A DNA stretch of 64,000 bases, taken from assembly GCA_900544535.1 (NCBI GenBank), contig UQVH01000005.1, positions 62,001-126,000 of the forward strand, given 5' to 3'. The position numbers and the translations under genes were made by a program. The notes under the pieces were generated by a model. That model saw only the letters and a program-made list of their open reading frames with translations. It was not told the origin of the DNA and did no database searches. Position 1 is the first letter of the stretch. Every line of letters starts with the position of its first letter. Of this stretch, positions 34,704-43,703 are shown piece by piece. Source of the DNA: an uncultured Bacteroidales bacterium (GTDB lineage Bacteria > Bacteroidota > Bacteroidia > Bacteroidales > Muribaculaceae).

Positions 34704-34731
34704 AAAATTTCTGTGCAGATTTATTGTCCGT

Positions 34732-34767
34732 TTTGGCGCGGACTATGAAATTTTTTGCGTACTTTTG
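34732..34767 (+). promoter_or_regulatory. promoter before the DUF5683-like gene
   Basis: TTTG (34732-34735) and TACTTTTG (34760-34767) with a 24-bp spacer. The -7 box is exact; the spacing is long. It lies 56 bp before the start at 34824. Confidence 0.5.
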
Positions 34768-34823
34768 TCGCTTGCATACACTGACATATCTTCTCATACC
34801 ATCATATAACTAACCGATTATTT

Positions 34824-35753
34824 ATGAAAACCTTTGCACGTTTACTGGCTTTGTTTGCGCTCCTCATTTTTATCGGCGGTCAGGCTGCCGCCCAGGACAA
34901 ACCACGTTGGGTCCTCAAAGGGGTGTCTTCGCTTGAAAAAGAGCGCGGCAACGACTCATATACCTTCCGCAAATTCGAAACCTTCGGCCCGGACGCAGAC
35001 CGTCTGCGCCAGGAACGTTTCAATCCGCTCGTCGGCTACCTCGCCCGCACATTCGGAGCCGATTCCGCTTCTGCCGAAGTGACACTCGTCTCCGGCTCTG
35101 CGGCCAACCATGCCGATCCGAACAACGCCGAGGGCGACAAAGCGCTTCAAGCCGAATATCGCGTGACATTCAGCGCACCGAAACCAATGACTTTCTACGC
35201 CAAACTTGTCGACGAATATGTCAGCTTAGAGGACAACACCGACATGACATTTGACTATACGCTCTATCAGCTCTTCGCCATCTCGACAAGCACCGACGGC
35301 CAAGTCCCGCAGTTTGACGATTATTCCTACACACGCAAATACAATGCCTGTGCTCTGGGGCTCTCGATCGTTCCCGGCCTCGGCCAGATGTACAAGGGAC
35401 AGAAAGCCAAAGGATGGACCATCATAGGTGGTGAAGCAGTGTTTGTCGGGGCGGCGATCTACTCCCAGATCCGTCAGCACAACTATAAGAACGACGCAAA
35501 GGACGCCTCTGACGACATCGCTTCCAGTTACCGCAGCAAATCAAAGAGCTGGCGGCGGATGCGCGATGTGGCAATCATCGGCGCTTGCGGCCTCTATGTC
35601 TACAACCTGCTCGACGCCGCTCTCTCGAAAGGAGCTCGCCAGGTGATTGTCAGTAAGCCCGGCGGCACACGCCTGGCAATGTCGCCTGGGGTAATCGCCG
35701 ATCCGTTCTCCGCTGCTCCGGTCCCTGCCCTGAGTATGTCACTGACATTTTAA
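34824..35753 (+). CDS. exported DUF5683-like protein
   Basis: A 309-residue protein with a signal peptide (LFALLIFIGGQAAAQ). The C-terminal half has the phrase SIVPGLGQMYKGQKAKGW followed by two hydrophobic segments (IIGGEAVFVGAAIYS and VAIIGACGLYVYNLLDA), typical of DUF5683 proteins. The N-terminal 170 residues form a separate, unidentified domain. It opens the second block of polysaccharide genes, 24 bp before a GT4 gene, so a part in envelope assembly is likely, but the function is unknown. Confidence 0.75.
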   Translation: MKTFARLLALFALLIFIGGQAAAQDKPRWVLKGVSSLEKERGNDSYTFRKFETFGPDADRLRQERFNPLVGYLARTFGADSASAEVTLVSGSAANHADPNNAEGDKALQAEYRVTFSAPKPMTFYAKLVDEYVSLEDNTDMTFDYTLYQLFAISTSTDGQVPQFDDYSYTRKYNACALGLSIVPGLGQMYKGQKAKGWTIIGGEAVFVGAAIYSQIRQHNYKNDAKDASDDIASSYRSKSKSWRRMRDVAIIGACGLYVYNLLDAALSKGARQVIVSKPGGTRLAMSPGVIADPFSAAPVPALSMSLTF

Positions 35754-35777
35754 CCCGTAAAAACACTCTGCTCTCAA

Positions 35778-36908
35778 GTGGCTCCGAAAATCATACGCAT
35801 GACTACCGTCGGGCTTTCGCTCGATCTCTTCTGCCGCGGACTGCTGAAAAAACTTTCGGACGACTATGAGGTAGTGGCAATCTCATCGCCCGACGCCGGA
35901 CTGGAGCGTCTGGGCCGACGCGAAGGAGTGCGCACAATCGGAGTCGCGATGGAACGCCGCATAGCTCCTTGGGCCGACCTCAAAGCGCTCCTGAAACTCG
36001 TAAGGGTACTGCGCCGGGAGCGTCCGCAGATGGTCCACTCGATGACTCCCAAAGCCGGACTGCTCGGCATGATGGCCGCGCGGATAGCCGGAGTGCCGCT
36101 GAGGGTCCACACCTTCACCGGCTTGCTTTTCCCGACGGCCACGGGTTTGAAAAAACATATACTGCGTCTGACTGACCGTCTGACCTGCGCCTGCGCGACG
36201 CATATAATACCCGAAGGCGAAGGAGTGCGCGACGATCTCCTCGCCGGAGGCATCACCTCGAAACCCCTGCGTGTGCTGGGCCACGGCAATGTCCGCGGCG
36301 TAGATCTCGATATGTTCCGGCCATCGGAAAGTCTGAAAGAGGAGGGAGCCGCACTGCGGCGGCGGTTCGGGATAGCTCCGGATGAAAAAGTGCTGCTCTA
36401 CGCCGGACGCGCGGACCGAGACAAGGGTATCTGCGAGCTTCTTGAGGCCTTCGGCACTCTCGGCCGCGAGGACACGCATCTGCTCCTCGTCGGTGATTTC
36501 AATGACTCGCCGCTCGTGCCCGCAGGACTCAAAAACGTGTACCTATCCGACGGCTGGACCGATGACATCAGGCCATGGATGAGCGCCGCCGACATTTTCA
36601 TTCTCCCAAGCTACCGTGAGGGTTTCCCGAACACTGTTCTTGAGGCAGGCGCAATGGGACTGCCCGCCATCGTCACCGACATAAACGGCTCCCGCGAGAT
36701 TATCACCGACGGCATAAACGGCCTCATTGTGCCTCCGCACGACGCCGCGGCTCTGCGCCGGGCCATCGCAAGACTGCTTTCAGACTCCCGGCTCTGCCGC
36801 GAGATGGGGGCACAGGGTCGGCGCAACGTAGAGGAAAAATTCGACCGCAACTACGTGTGGGGCTGCCTGAAAGAGTTTTACAACACCATATTGCCTTCTG
36901 CACGATGA
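35778..36908 (+). CDS. GT4-family glycosyltransferase
   Basis: A 376-residue GT-B enzyme with a GTG start at 35778. VHSMTPKAGLLGMMAARIAGVP is the usual acceptor-domain phrase of capsule GT4 enzymes acting on the first sugar of a lipid-linked unit. EGFPNTVLE (Glu-x7-Glu) and TDINGSREII lie in the donor domain. An ATG seven codons in (MTTVGLS) is an alternative start. Its stop overlaps the GNAT gene start as ATGA. Confidence 0.92.
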   Translation: MAPKIIRMTTVGLSLDLFCRGLLKKLSDDYEVVAISSPDAGLERLGRREGVRTIGVAMERRIAPWADLKALLKLVRVLRRERPQMVHSMTPKAGLLGMMAARIAGVPLRVHTFTGLLFPTATGLKKHILRLTDRLTCACATHIIPEGEGVRDDLLAGGITSKPLRVLGHGNVRGVDLDMFRPSESLKEEGAALRRRFGIAPDEKVLLYAGRADRDKGICELLEAFGTLGREDTHLLLVGDFNDSPLVPAGLKNVYLSDGWTDDIRPWMSAADIFILPSYREGFPNTVLEAGAMGLPAIVTDINGSREIITDGINGLIVPPHDAAALRRAIARLLSDSRLCREMGAQGRRNVEEKFDRNYVWGCLKEFYNTILPSAR

Positions 36909-37510
36909 CAGGACTGCTCATAAAAATCAAACACCGTTTCCCTGCCCTCTGGCGCGCGGTGGAATGGATCAACGGCAAAGCCATGCGTCTGCGCTATCCG
37001 CGTCTGACGGCAACCGCAGCCGGCATGGCGGCTAAAACCAAGGCCGAAGGATGCCGTTTCTCACTCCTGTACAAATCGGATCTGCCGGAACTGCACCGCT
37101 TCCTGATGTCGTTGCCAGAATCAAGCGTGGTCCACTTCAATCCGCACGCTTTCACACTCCCGGCCCTTCGCCGTCTGCACGGAAGCGGATCATTCGTCAT
37201 GATCGGAGTCAGGGAGGGCGACACCCTCGTCGGCTACCACTTTCTGCGCTGCTTTGCCACCGGACGCTGTTTCCACGGTCTTGTAGTGGGACCTAAAGCG
37301 CAGGGCAGAGGCATAGGAGCAGCCATGTGGGGACTCGGAGCGCGAATAGCGGACGCCTCCGGACTTGCCATGTACGCGACAATTTCCGAACACAACCACG
37401 CCTCACTCAGCTCCTGCGCCCGCGGCTGCGACATGACCGTCGCCGACCGCCTCCCCGGCTCCTACCTCCTCATCCGCTGCCGCCCGAAAAACAGCAATCC
37501 AACTCCGTGA
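36905..37510 (+). CDS. GNAT-family acetyltransferase
   Basis: A 201-residue protein. The acetyl-CoA loop is GPKAQGRGIGAAMWGLG, followed by a strand and the NHASLSSCARGCD helix, the usual GNAT order. The N-terminal 50 residues are basic. I start at the ATG overlapping the preceding stop (ATGA). In this setting it probably acetylates an amino sugar nucleotide of the repeat unit, for example the product of the aminotransferase encoded downstream (inference). Confidence 0.85.
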   Translation: MTGLLIKIKHRFPALWRAVEWINGKAMRLRYPRLTATAAGMAAKTKAEGCRFSLLYKSDLPELHRFLMSLPESSVVHFNPHAFTLPALRRLHGSGSFVMIGVREGDTLVGYHFLRCFATGRCFHGLVVGPKAQGRGIGAAMWGLGARIADASGLAMYATISEHNHASLSSCARGCDMTVADRLPGSYLLIRCRPKNSNPTP

Positions 37511-37560
37511 CCTAATTTTATCCATTTTTTCGCAGAATATTCTTTTTTATGTTAAAACGT

Positions 37561-37591
37561 TTTGACAAAAACGGCGAATTTCGTATTTTTG
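37561..37591 (+). promoter_or_regulatory. consensus promoter of the initiating-transferase operon
   Basis: TTTG (37561-37564) and TATTTTTG (37584-37591) are 19 bp apart, an exact Bacteroidota promoter. It leaves a leader of about 130 nt before the TTG start at 37730, longer than other leaders in this window, with no obvious structure. Confidence 0.75.
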
Positions 37592-37729
37592 TGGACTCGG
37601 ATGAATTGATTTTCTGAAAATTGCAATTCTGACGGGTCATATAGACAAACCATTCGTATATAGCCTCTTACTTCATTCAGGCTTTTTGATAGTATCCGCG
37701 ATTCTTCTTTAAAACACAGTCTTTTAACC

Positions 37730-38407
37730 TTGCTGACAAAAGAGATTTTCGACCGCCTTGCAGGCATTTTCGGCCTCGCTGTATTCTTTCCCGTTCTGCT
37801 TCTGACCGGGATAGCGATCGCTATTGCCATGCCCGGCGCGCCGGCGCTTTTCAGGCAGAAGCGCGTCGGCAGGGACGGAAAACTGTTCACTCTCGTCAAA
37901 TTCCGGACGATGACCCCTTCACACGGCGGATCTTCGGTCAGCGTAGCCGGCGAAAGCCGCATCACCCCACTCGGCGCCGTGTTGCGCCGCTGGAAAATCG
38001 ACGAACTACCCGAATTGTGGAACGTCGTCAAAGGCGACATGAGTTTCGTGGGCCCGCGCCCCGACGTTCCCGGCTATGCCGACTGTCTCACGGGCGACGA
38101 CCGACGCATCCTCGCGCTCAAACCCGGCATCACCGGGCCTGCCACTCTCCGCTACCGCTACGAAGAAGAGCTGCTCGCGCTCCAGGCCGATCCGCAGATC
38201 TATAACGACAACGTCATCTACCCCGACAAGGTACGCGTCAATCTCGCGTATCTCGACAGCCGCTCCTTCGGACTCGACATGAGAATCATAATCTCCACCC
38301 TTATCTCCTCTCTCCAGTCCCGCCTCCTCCCTTCCGACTTCCGGACCATCAGACCGGAAGACCGCCTGTCAACGACCACACAATCAGTAAACATATATGC
38401 AAGCTAA
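37730..38407 (+). CDS. initiating phosphoglycosyl transferase (bacterial sugar transferase)
   Basis: A 225-residue monotopic transferase that moves a phosphosugar from a UDP-sugar to undecaprenyl phosphate, the first step of repeat-unit assembly. It has the N-terminal membrane hairpin (LAVFFPVLLLTGIAIAIAM), RQKRVGRDGKLFTLVKFRTM, the catalytic DELPELWNVVKGDMSFVGPRP and KPGITGPATLRYR. The start is a TTG (37730-37732); no ATG lies in frame between it and the upstream stop at 37661. Size and layout match short PglC-type enzymes. Confidence 0.93.
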   Translation: MLTKEIFDRLAGIFGLAVFFPVLLLTGIAIAIAMPGAPALFRQKRVGRDGKLFTLVKFRTMTPSHGGSSVSVAGESRITPLGAVLRRWKIDELPELWNVVKGDMSFVGPRPDVPGYADCLTGDDRRILALKPGITGPATLRYRYEEELLALQADPQIYNDNVIYPDKVRVNLAYLDSRSFGLDMRIIISTLISSLQSRLLPSDFRTIRPEDRLSTTTQSVNIYAS

Positions 38408-39554
38408 AAAAATACATCTGTGTCTCGCCCACATGAGCGGCGCCGAACAGCGCTTTATCGACGAAGCCTTCGCCGAGAGCTGGGTCGTGCCCTTAGGGCC
38501 CAATGTCGACGGCTTCGAGGAGGATCTGAAAAGATTCCTCATCGACGGTGACCCTCATTCAGAGGGAAAAGAGATCGCAGCCCTGTCGGCGGGCACAGCC
38601 GCAATACATCTCGCCCTCGTGCTCCTCGGCGTAGGACACGGCGATGAAGTCATCTGCCAGAGTTTTACTTTCGCGGCTTCAGCCAACCCGATTGTCTACC
38701 AGGGTGCACAACCTGTATTTGTCGACAGCGAGCCGGGATCGTGGAACATGGACCCCGAACTGCTTGACGCGGCCATCGCCGACCGCATCGCCAAGACCGG
38801 CCGCAAGCCCAAAGCAATCATCGCCGTGCATCTCTACGGTATGCCCGCACAGATGGACCGCATCTGCGCCGTAGCCGACAAATGGGAGATCCCCGTCGTC
38901 GAGGACGCAGCCGAAGGCCTCGGCTCAAAATATCAGGGCCGCTACTGCGGTACTTTCGGCCGTTTCGGCGTCCTCAGTTTCAACGGCAACAAAATGATCA
39001 CCACATCCGGCGGCGGAGCTCTCATCTGCCCCGACGCTGAGGCCAAGAAACGCGCTCTGTTCTTCGCCACACAGGCCCGCGAGCCATTCCCCTATTACCA
39101 GCACGAACACATCGGCTACAACTATCGCCTGAGCAACATTTCGGCCGGCATCGGACGCGGACAGATGACGATACTCGAAGACCACATCGCCCACCACCGC
39201 CGCCTCGCGGCCCTCTACAGCGAGCTTTTCGCCTCCGTCTCCGGCATCACCTACCACACCGATCCAACTCCGGAGAGCAACAGCAACTACTGGCTCAGCA
39301 CCATCGAGATCGACTCCGCCACCGGCAAGACTCCCGAAGACCTGCGCCTCCATCTCGCGGCCCTCAACGTAGAGACACGCCCGCTCTGGAAACCAATGCA
39401 TCTTCAGCCCGTATTCGCCGACGCTCCGGCCTATGTCAACGGCGTCAGCGAGCATCTCTTCGGACGCGGCCTCTGCCTACCTTCCGGACCTTGCGTCAGC
39501 GAAGACGATGTCAGAATGATCGTCAGCGAGATAAAGCGCTGCATCAACAGCTGA
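38397..39554 (+). CDS. DegT/DnrJ/EryC1-family aminotransferase
   Basis: A 385-residue PLP enzyme of the sugar aminotransferase family. The PLP lysine is in LSFNGNKMITTSGGG, and VVEDAAEGLGS and QSFTFAASANPIVYQGAQPVF are family phrases. It would aminate a 4-keto sugar nucleotide, most simply the product of the adjoining dehydratase (compare PglF and PglE). Its first 11 bp overlap the preceding gene. Confidence 0.94.
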   Translation: MQAKKIHLCLAHMSGAEQRFIDEAFAESWVVPLGPNVDGFEEDLKRFLIDGDPHSEGKEIAALSAGTAAIHLALVLLGVGHGDEVICQSFTFAASANPIVYQGAQPVFVDSEPGSWNMDPELLDAAIADRIAKTGRKPKAIIAVHLYGMPAQMDRICAVADKWEIPVVEDAAEGLGSKYQGRYCGTFGRFGVLSFNGNKMITTSGGGALICPDAEAKKRALFFATQAREPFPYYQHEHIGYNYRLSNISAGIGRGQMTILEDHIAHHRRLAALYSELFASVSGITYHTDPTPESNSNYWLSTIEIDSATGKTPEDLRLHLAALNVETRPLWKPMHLQPVFADAPAYVNGVSEHLFGRGLCLPSGPCVSEDDVRMIVSEIKRCINS

Positions 39555-39634
39555 TCCGCCGACGCATCCCGGCCGACCTGACTTAAAAACACAAACACGA
39601 ACCTATAATACATAACAAACACATTATACTGAAA

Positions 39635-41299
39635 GTGTACAGGACACTGCTTACAAGAGAATTCGCACGCCACAACCTATCACGATGGATTGTGCTGCTT
39701 CTCGACTGCTCGATGGTCTATCTGTCGGGGCTGCTGGCATGTGTCGTCAACCACGGGCTGGCCAACACAGTCGCCAACCTGGGACACCTGCTCCAGACCC
39801 TCCTCATCTACCTCAGCCCCTTTGCCGCAGGCTTCCTGCTTTGCGGCACCTACCGCAACATCTTCCGGCGCACTTCCCCGGCCGATCTGGTCAGAGTCTG
39901 CGCGGCCCTGATATTCGGTGTGGCCGTGATCATGTTCAGCCGCATCTTCCTCCACGCCGACAACATACTCTTCGCCGTGCGTCTGCGCGATCTCGCCGTG
40001 CTCTCGCTACTGTCGCTCACCACGATCTGCGGAATGCGCGTAGGCGTCAAGACCATCTACGATCTCTATCTTCGCTACACCACAACCGGCGGAGCCTACG
40101 GTTACAGCGACCGCGAGCTCATCGACCTTGAAATGGCCGATCTTCTTGACCGCAATCCCATACAAGTGGACATGGAGGAGATCCGCGCCGGACTTTCCGG
40201 ACGCCGCATTCTCGTTACCGGAGCCGCCGGAAGCATAGGCAGCGAGCTTTCGCTTCAGCTGGCATCGCTGGCCCCACAACGGCTGATACTCGTGGACCAG
40301 GCCGAGACGCCGCTCCATAACCTGCGGCTCGAAATGGAGCGCCTCTATCCCGACACGAACTGCATCTATATCGTCGCCGACATCTGCAACGCCCGGCACA
40401 TGGAGCGCATCTTCGCCACGGAAAGCCCTGAGACCGTATTCCATGCCGCAGCCTACAAACACGTGCCCCTCATGGAGGAAAATCCGGTCGAAAGCGTGCT
40501 GAACAACGTCGGAGGCACACGCCTGCTCGCCGACCTCGCCGTCAGCTACAAGGTTGAGAAATTCATCCTCGTCAGCAGCGATAAGGCCGTAAATCCCACC
40601 AACGTCATGGGCTGCTCGAAACGCATCTGCGAGATGTATTGCCAGAGCCTGTCGAACGACAACCCCGGCGGCTGCCGCTTCATCACCACCCGTTTCGGCA
40701 ACGTCCTCGGATCGCAGGGATCAGTCATCCCGCTCTTCCGCAGCCAGATACGTCGCGGAGGGCCCGTGATGGTCACTCACCCGGACATCATCCGCTACTT
40801 CATGCTCATCCCCGAAGCCTGCGCCCTCGTGCTCGAAGCAGCCATCCTCGGCAACGGCGGCGAGATCTTCGCCTTCGACATGGGCAAGCCGGTCCGGATC
40901 GTCGATCTCGTCCGCAGAATGATTGCCCTGAGCGGCCGCTTCGACGTGCAGATCAAATACTGCGGACTGCGTCCGGGCGAGAAACTATACGAGGAACTGC
41001 TGACAGACAAAGAACAGGTGCTCCCCTCGTCCCACCCGAAGATCAAGATAGCCAAAGTCGAGCCCGGCGATCTGCGCCGCGTGACAGCCGAGATCAACGA
41101 ACTCCTGACCACGGCGCGCACTTTCGACGCCGTCGCCACCGTCAGATCCATGAAACGCATGGTGCCTGAATACATTTCCAACAACTCTCCATTCTCACTT
41201 CTCGACCCCGCGCCTGACGGACCCGAACCCTCGGTGAAAGTAAAACCTTTAACCAACGACATATATCACTCAAAACCTGAAATCCAACCTATCGCATAA
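39635..41299 (+). CDS. CapD/PglF-like nucleotide-sugar 4,6-dehydratase, shortened
   Basis: A 554-residue membrane protein with a GTG start. Four N-terminal helices (up to about residue 145) are followed within about 45 residues by the SDR domain: LVTGAAGSIGSEL, the FHAAAYKHVPLME segment and SSDKAVNPTNVMG. Full-length FlaA1/CapD/PglF proteins carry an extra nucleotide-binding domain of about 100 residues between the helices and the SDR; it is missing here, with only the short ELIDLEMADLLDRNP linker remaining. The enzyme probably makes a 4-keto-6-deoxy sugar for the aminotransferase. I saw no frameshift that would explain the missing part. Confidence 0.9.
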   Translation: MYRTLLTREFARHNLSRWIVLLLDCSMVYLSGLLACVVNHGLANTVANLGHLLQTLLIYLSPFAAGFLLCGTYRNIFRRTSPADLVRVCAALIFGVAVIMFSRIFLHADNILFAVRLRDLAVLSLLSLTTICGMRVGVKTIYDLYLRYTTTGGAYGYSDRELIDLEMADLLDRNPIQVDMEEIRAGLSGRRILVTGAAGSIGSELSLQLASLAPQRLILVDQAETPLHNLRLEMERLYPDTNCIYIVADICNARHMERIFATESPETVFHAAAYKHVPLMEENPVESVLNNVGGTRLLADLAVSYKVEKFILVSSDKAVNPTNVMGCSKRICEMYCQSLSNDNPGGCRFITTRFGNVLGSQGSVIPLFRSQIRRGGPVMVTHPDIIRYFMLIPEACALVLEAAILGNGGEIFAFDMGKPVRIVDLVRRMIALSGRFDVQIKYCGLRPGEKLYEELLTDKEQVLPSSHPKIKIAKVEPGDLRRVTAEINELLTTARTFDAVATVRSMKRMVPEYISNNSPFSLLDPAPDGPEPSVKVKPLTNDIYHSKPEIQPIA

Positions 41300-41302
41300 G
41301 CT

Positions 41303-43180
41303 ATGTATCTTCTCAAGACTTTAAAGCGTTTGCTTCTGCCGGCATTCTCCCTCACGGCTCTCTGCACGGTCCTTCCGGCCGCTGCCGAGAATCCAAAATC
41401 CTATGAGGAATTTGACCGTCAATACAAAGACTATCGCACTGTGCTTTCCGACACTATCGAAAAAGACCTCCCGACCCACACGGAAGTCGTCAAGGAAACG
41501 ACACAGCCATTCAGCGTCGTCACGAACAAATTCGGCAAGAACTGGTTTGTCTTCGCCACTGCCGGCGCCCACACCTTCCGCGGCGACTACTCAGGCCGCG
41601 GCAAGTTCGGCGGCACAATCTCGCCCGACTTCGGCATCGGCGTCGGCAAGTGGTTCACCCCCGGCATCGGCGTCAAGGTCGAATTCATCCGTTCCGACTC
41701 CAAAGGCTATACCGAATATCTCACGGGCCACTACGGCTACGGAGGCATTCTCCAGGCATCAGACGGCACTCCCTACCGCAAGATGAGAACACGCTGGTGG
41801 GATCTCGGCGCAAGCGTCATCTTCAACCTCTCGCGCCTTATCATGGGCTACGAAGGAGCCGACAGCCCCAAGCTCATGAACCAGTTCATGCTCAATGCGG
41901 GCATCGGCGGCGTCCACCACATGGGCTATGGCCACGATCACGGCTCCGACAACGAACTCAGCGCCCACGTCGAACTTCAGTACAGCCGCTTCTTCACCCG
42001 CTCCAAGCGTTTCTCGCTCGACTTCAAGCTCCGAGCCCTCCTCTACCAGACCAACTTCGACCTCGAATACGGCCAGGCCAATCACGCGGCCAACAAATGG
42101 GACTCCAACCTCGGCGCCGATCTCGGATTCACCTTCTATCTCGGCTCCAAGCGTGACCGCAACTGGCGCATGGGTGCAACCCACACCTACACCCGCGACT
42201 ACCGCGAGCGCCAGATCCGCGAAGTCCGCGTCAAGGAAGGCAAGGCCGACAAGTTCACCGAACTCACCTTCTACGTCTTCTATCCCAACAACTATTCAGG
42301 CCGCAACGACGCCCCGACAATCGCATCAAGCTCTGTCAACGCCATCGACTACCTGACCGGCGGCATCTACACGCAGCGCCGCTTCGCCGACAACGGTGAC
42401 GTCGCCTCGCGCCTCGTCGCAGGCCTTCCGCTCAAGGGCCTCCCCACCGAGGACCTCCCGACCGAACCGGCCGACCGCGATTTCGCCATAACATCCGTGC
42501 CACGCGGCTATGAAATGGGCGAAGGACCGATCTCTCTGAGCCTCGCCCCCTCCGACATGTCACAGTTCCGCCAGAACTCCGGCTACTACTACGCACCGAT
42601 CTACGGCGACCAGCACCTCTGGCACTACCGTATCGACGACGCCACCCGCTCGCAGAAGCTCCTGAGCGAAGACAACTATTACGAAACCCAGACCTTCGGA
42701 CTCAACGCCCACAAGGGTCTTGAAACCATCCGCGAATACTTCGACATCGACCGCGGCGAATACCTCGTCAGCCTCGCCGACATCTATGCCGCCGTCAACT
42801 CTAACTCAGGCCACATCTCACAGCACACTGACTCGGCCACCGTCGAGGACATCCGCAACATCATCGAAAACGGCGCCATCACCGCTATCCTCGTCGAAGG
42901 CCTCGCCACCAGCCAGGACAATTTCACCGGCCCCGACGCCAAGCAGGTCGGACTTGACCGCAACACGACCCTCTCCGACAACCGCGCCACCACCGTGCTC
43001 AACTGGCTCCGCGACACCGGCAAGTTTAACGGCGTAGACTCCAAAACTTACCGCGTCAACTCCTTCAAGAACGCCGTCCGCGGCATCGGCCGTGTCGACG
43101 ATCCCTCGACCCGCGGTCTCGACGCCAAGATGAACCGCTGTGTGAAAGTACACCTCCAGTACCTCCTCCCTCAGGAATAA
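41303..43180 (+). CDS. outer-membrane barrel protein with OmpA-like C terminus
   Basis: A 625-residue protein with a signal peptide (LLLPAFSLTALCTVLPAAA). Residues 70-330 show alternating aromatic strands (WFVFATAGAHTFRGDYSG, VELQYSRFFTRSKRFSLDF) as in a beta-barrel. The C-terminal 150 residues look OmpA-like (AILVEGLATSQ and NTTLSDNRATTVLNWL, which resembles the OmpA repeat of ordered Asn and Arg). It is 3 bp from the dehydratase stop and is the last gene before a terminator. It could be the outer-membrane partner of the polymer or a cell-wall anchor. Confidence 0.8.
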   Translation: MYLLKTLKRLLLPAFSLTALCTVLPAAAENPKSYEEFDRQYKDYRTVLSDTIEKDLPTHTEVVKETTQPFSVVTNKFGKNWFVFATAGAHTFRGDYSGRGKFGGTISPDFGIGVGKWFTPGIGVKVEFIRSDSKGYTEYLTGHYGYGGILQASDGTPYRKMRTRWWDLGASVIFNLSRLIMGYEGADSPKLMNQFMLNAGIGGVHHMGYGHDHGSDNELSAHVELQYSRFFTRSKRFSLDFKLRALLYQTNFDLEYGQANHAANKWDSNLGADLGFTFYLGSKRDRNWRMGATHTYTRDYRERQIREVRVKEGKADKFTELTFYVFYPNNYSGRNDAPTIASSSVNAIDYLTGGIYTQRRFADNGDVASRLVAGLPLKGLPTEDLPTEPADRDFAITSVPRGYEMGEGPISLSLAPSDMSQFRQNSGYYYAPIYGDQHLWHYRIDDATRSQKLLSEDNYYETQTFGLNAHKGLETIREYFDIDRGEYLVSLADIYAAVNSNSGHISQHTDSATVEDIRNIIENGAITAILVEGLATSQDNFTGPDAKQVGLDRNTTLSDNRATTVLNWLRDTGKFNGVDSKTYRVNSFKNAVRGIGRVDDPSTRGLDAKMNRCVKVHLQYLLPQE

Positions 43181-43239
43181 TCCTTCCGCCACACACCTAC
43201 CCTCTGAATCTACTTACACACATATATACTAATCTAAAA

Positions 43240-43284
43240 GAATATCCGGACAGCCGCGGTGGCCATCCGGATATTCTTTTTCTC
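43240..43284 (+). terminator. terminator of the exopolysaccharide operon
   Basis: A perfect 11-bp stem (GAATATCCGGA at 43240-43250 with TCCGGATATTC at 43266-43276) is followed directly by a T-run. It ends the plus-strand operon. The convergent DUF4834 gene stops at 43293, so it may serve both strands. Confidence 0.9.
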
Positions 43285-43292
43285 TATTTTAC

Positions 43293-43658
43293 TCAGCGAA
43301 TCTCCTCCCACTCGGCGTCACTTACCTGCGGCTCGCGGGGAGTATAGGCCGGACCATGCTTCTCAGCCGTCTCCTGTGCCCTGTAATCCACTTTCACATC
43401 AATCTCTTCAAACTCCACATACTCCCCGTCCTCGCGGCTGAAAATCTTCTTGCGCCGCTGCTGGTGCCGGGGCTGCCGGGGTTCACGGCCGAAAGGCGGA
43501 GCTCCGCCTGTGCGGAAGCCGGCCTGCGGGCCGAAAGCCTGATTGAACATATCGTTGACCTTCTCGGTGTATTTCCGCTGAGCATATCTCAGCAGCAACG
43601 GCTTCACCAAGATCCAGATCAGATACAGGATCAGTATGGTTCCAAAAAATTCTAACAT
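43293..43658 (-). CDS. DUF4834 family protein
   Basis: A 121-residue protein with one N-terminal membrane helix (FFGTILILYLIWILVKPLLL), a basic Gln/Arg-rich linker (EPRQPRHQQRRKK) and an acidic C-terminal tail (EYVEFEEIDVKVDYRA). It is the normal neighbour of pssA in Bacteroidales. Function unknown; the tail looks like a docking segment. It follows pssA by 45 bp. Confidence 0.85.
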   Translation of the reverse strand: MLEFFGTILILYLIWILVKPLLLRYAQRKYTEKVNDMFNQAFGPQAGFRTGGAPPFGREPRQPRHQQRRKKIFSREDGEYVEFEEIDVKVDYRAQETAEKHGPAYTPREPQVSDAEWEEIR

Positions 43659-43703
43659 TGTCGGGATTAAGAAGTTGTTTAAAAATTTGGCGTCACGCGG
43701 GGC

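Larger units (their letters stand above)
34463..34823. other. 361-bp intergenic region with divergent promoters
   Basis: No gene was found. From left to right it has the minus-strand promoter of the AT-rich pair, the palindrome GGGGGTACCCCC (34611-34622), a 13-bp tandem duplication (34678-34703) and a plus-strand promoter. The left half is AT-rich, and the right half returns to the surrounding composition, which suggests that the border of an inserted segment lies near 34580-34620. Confidence 0.65.
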
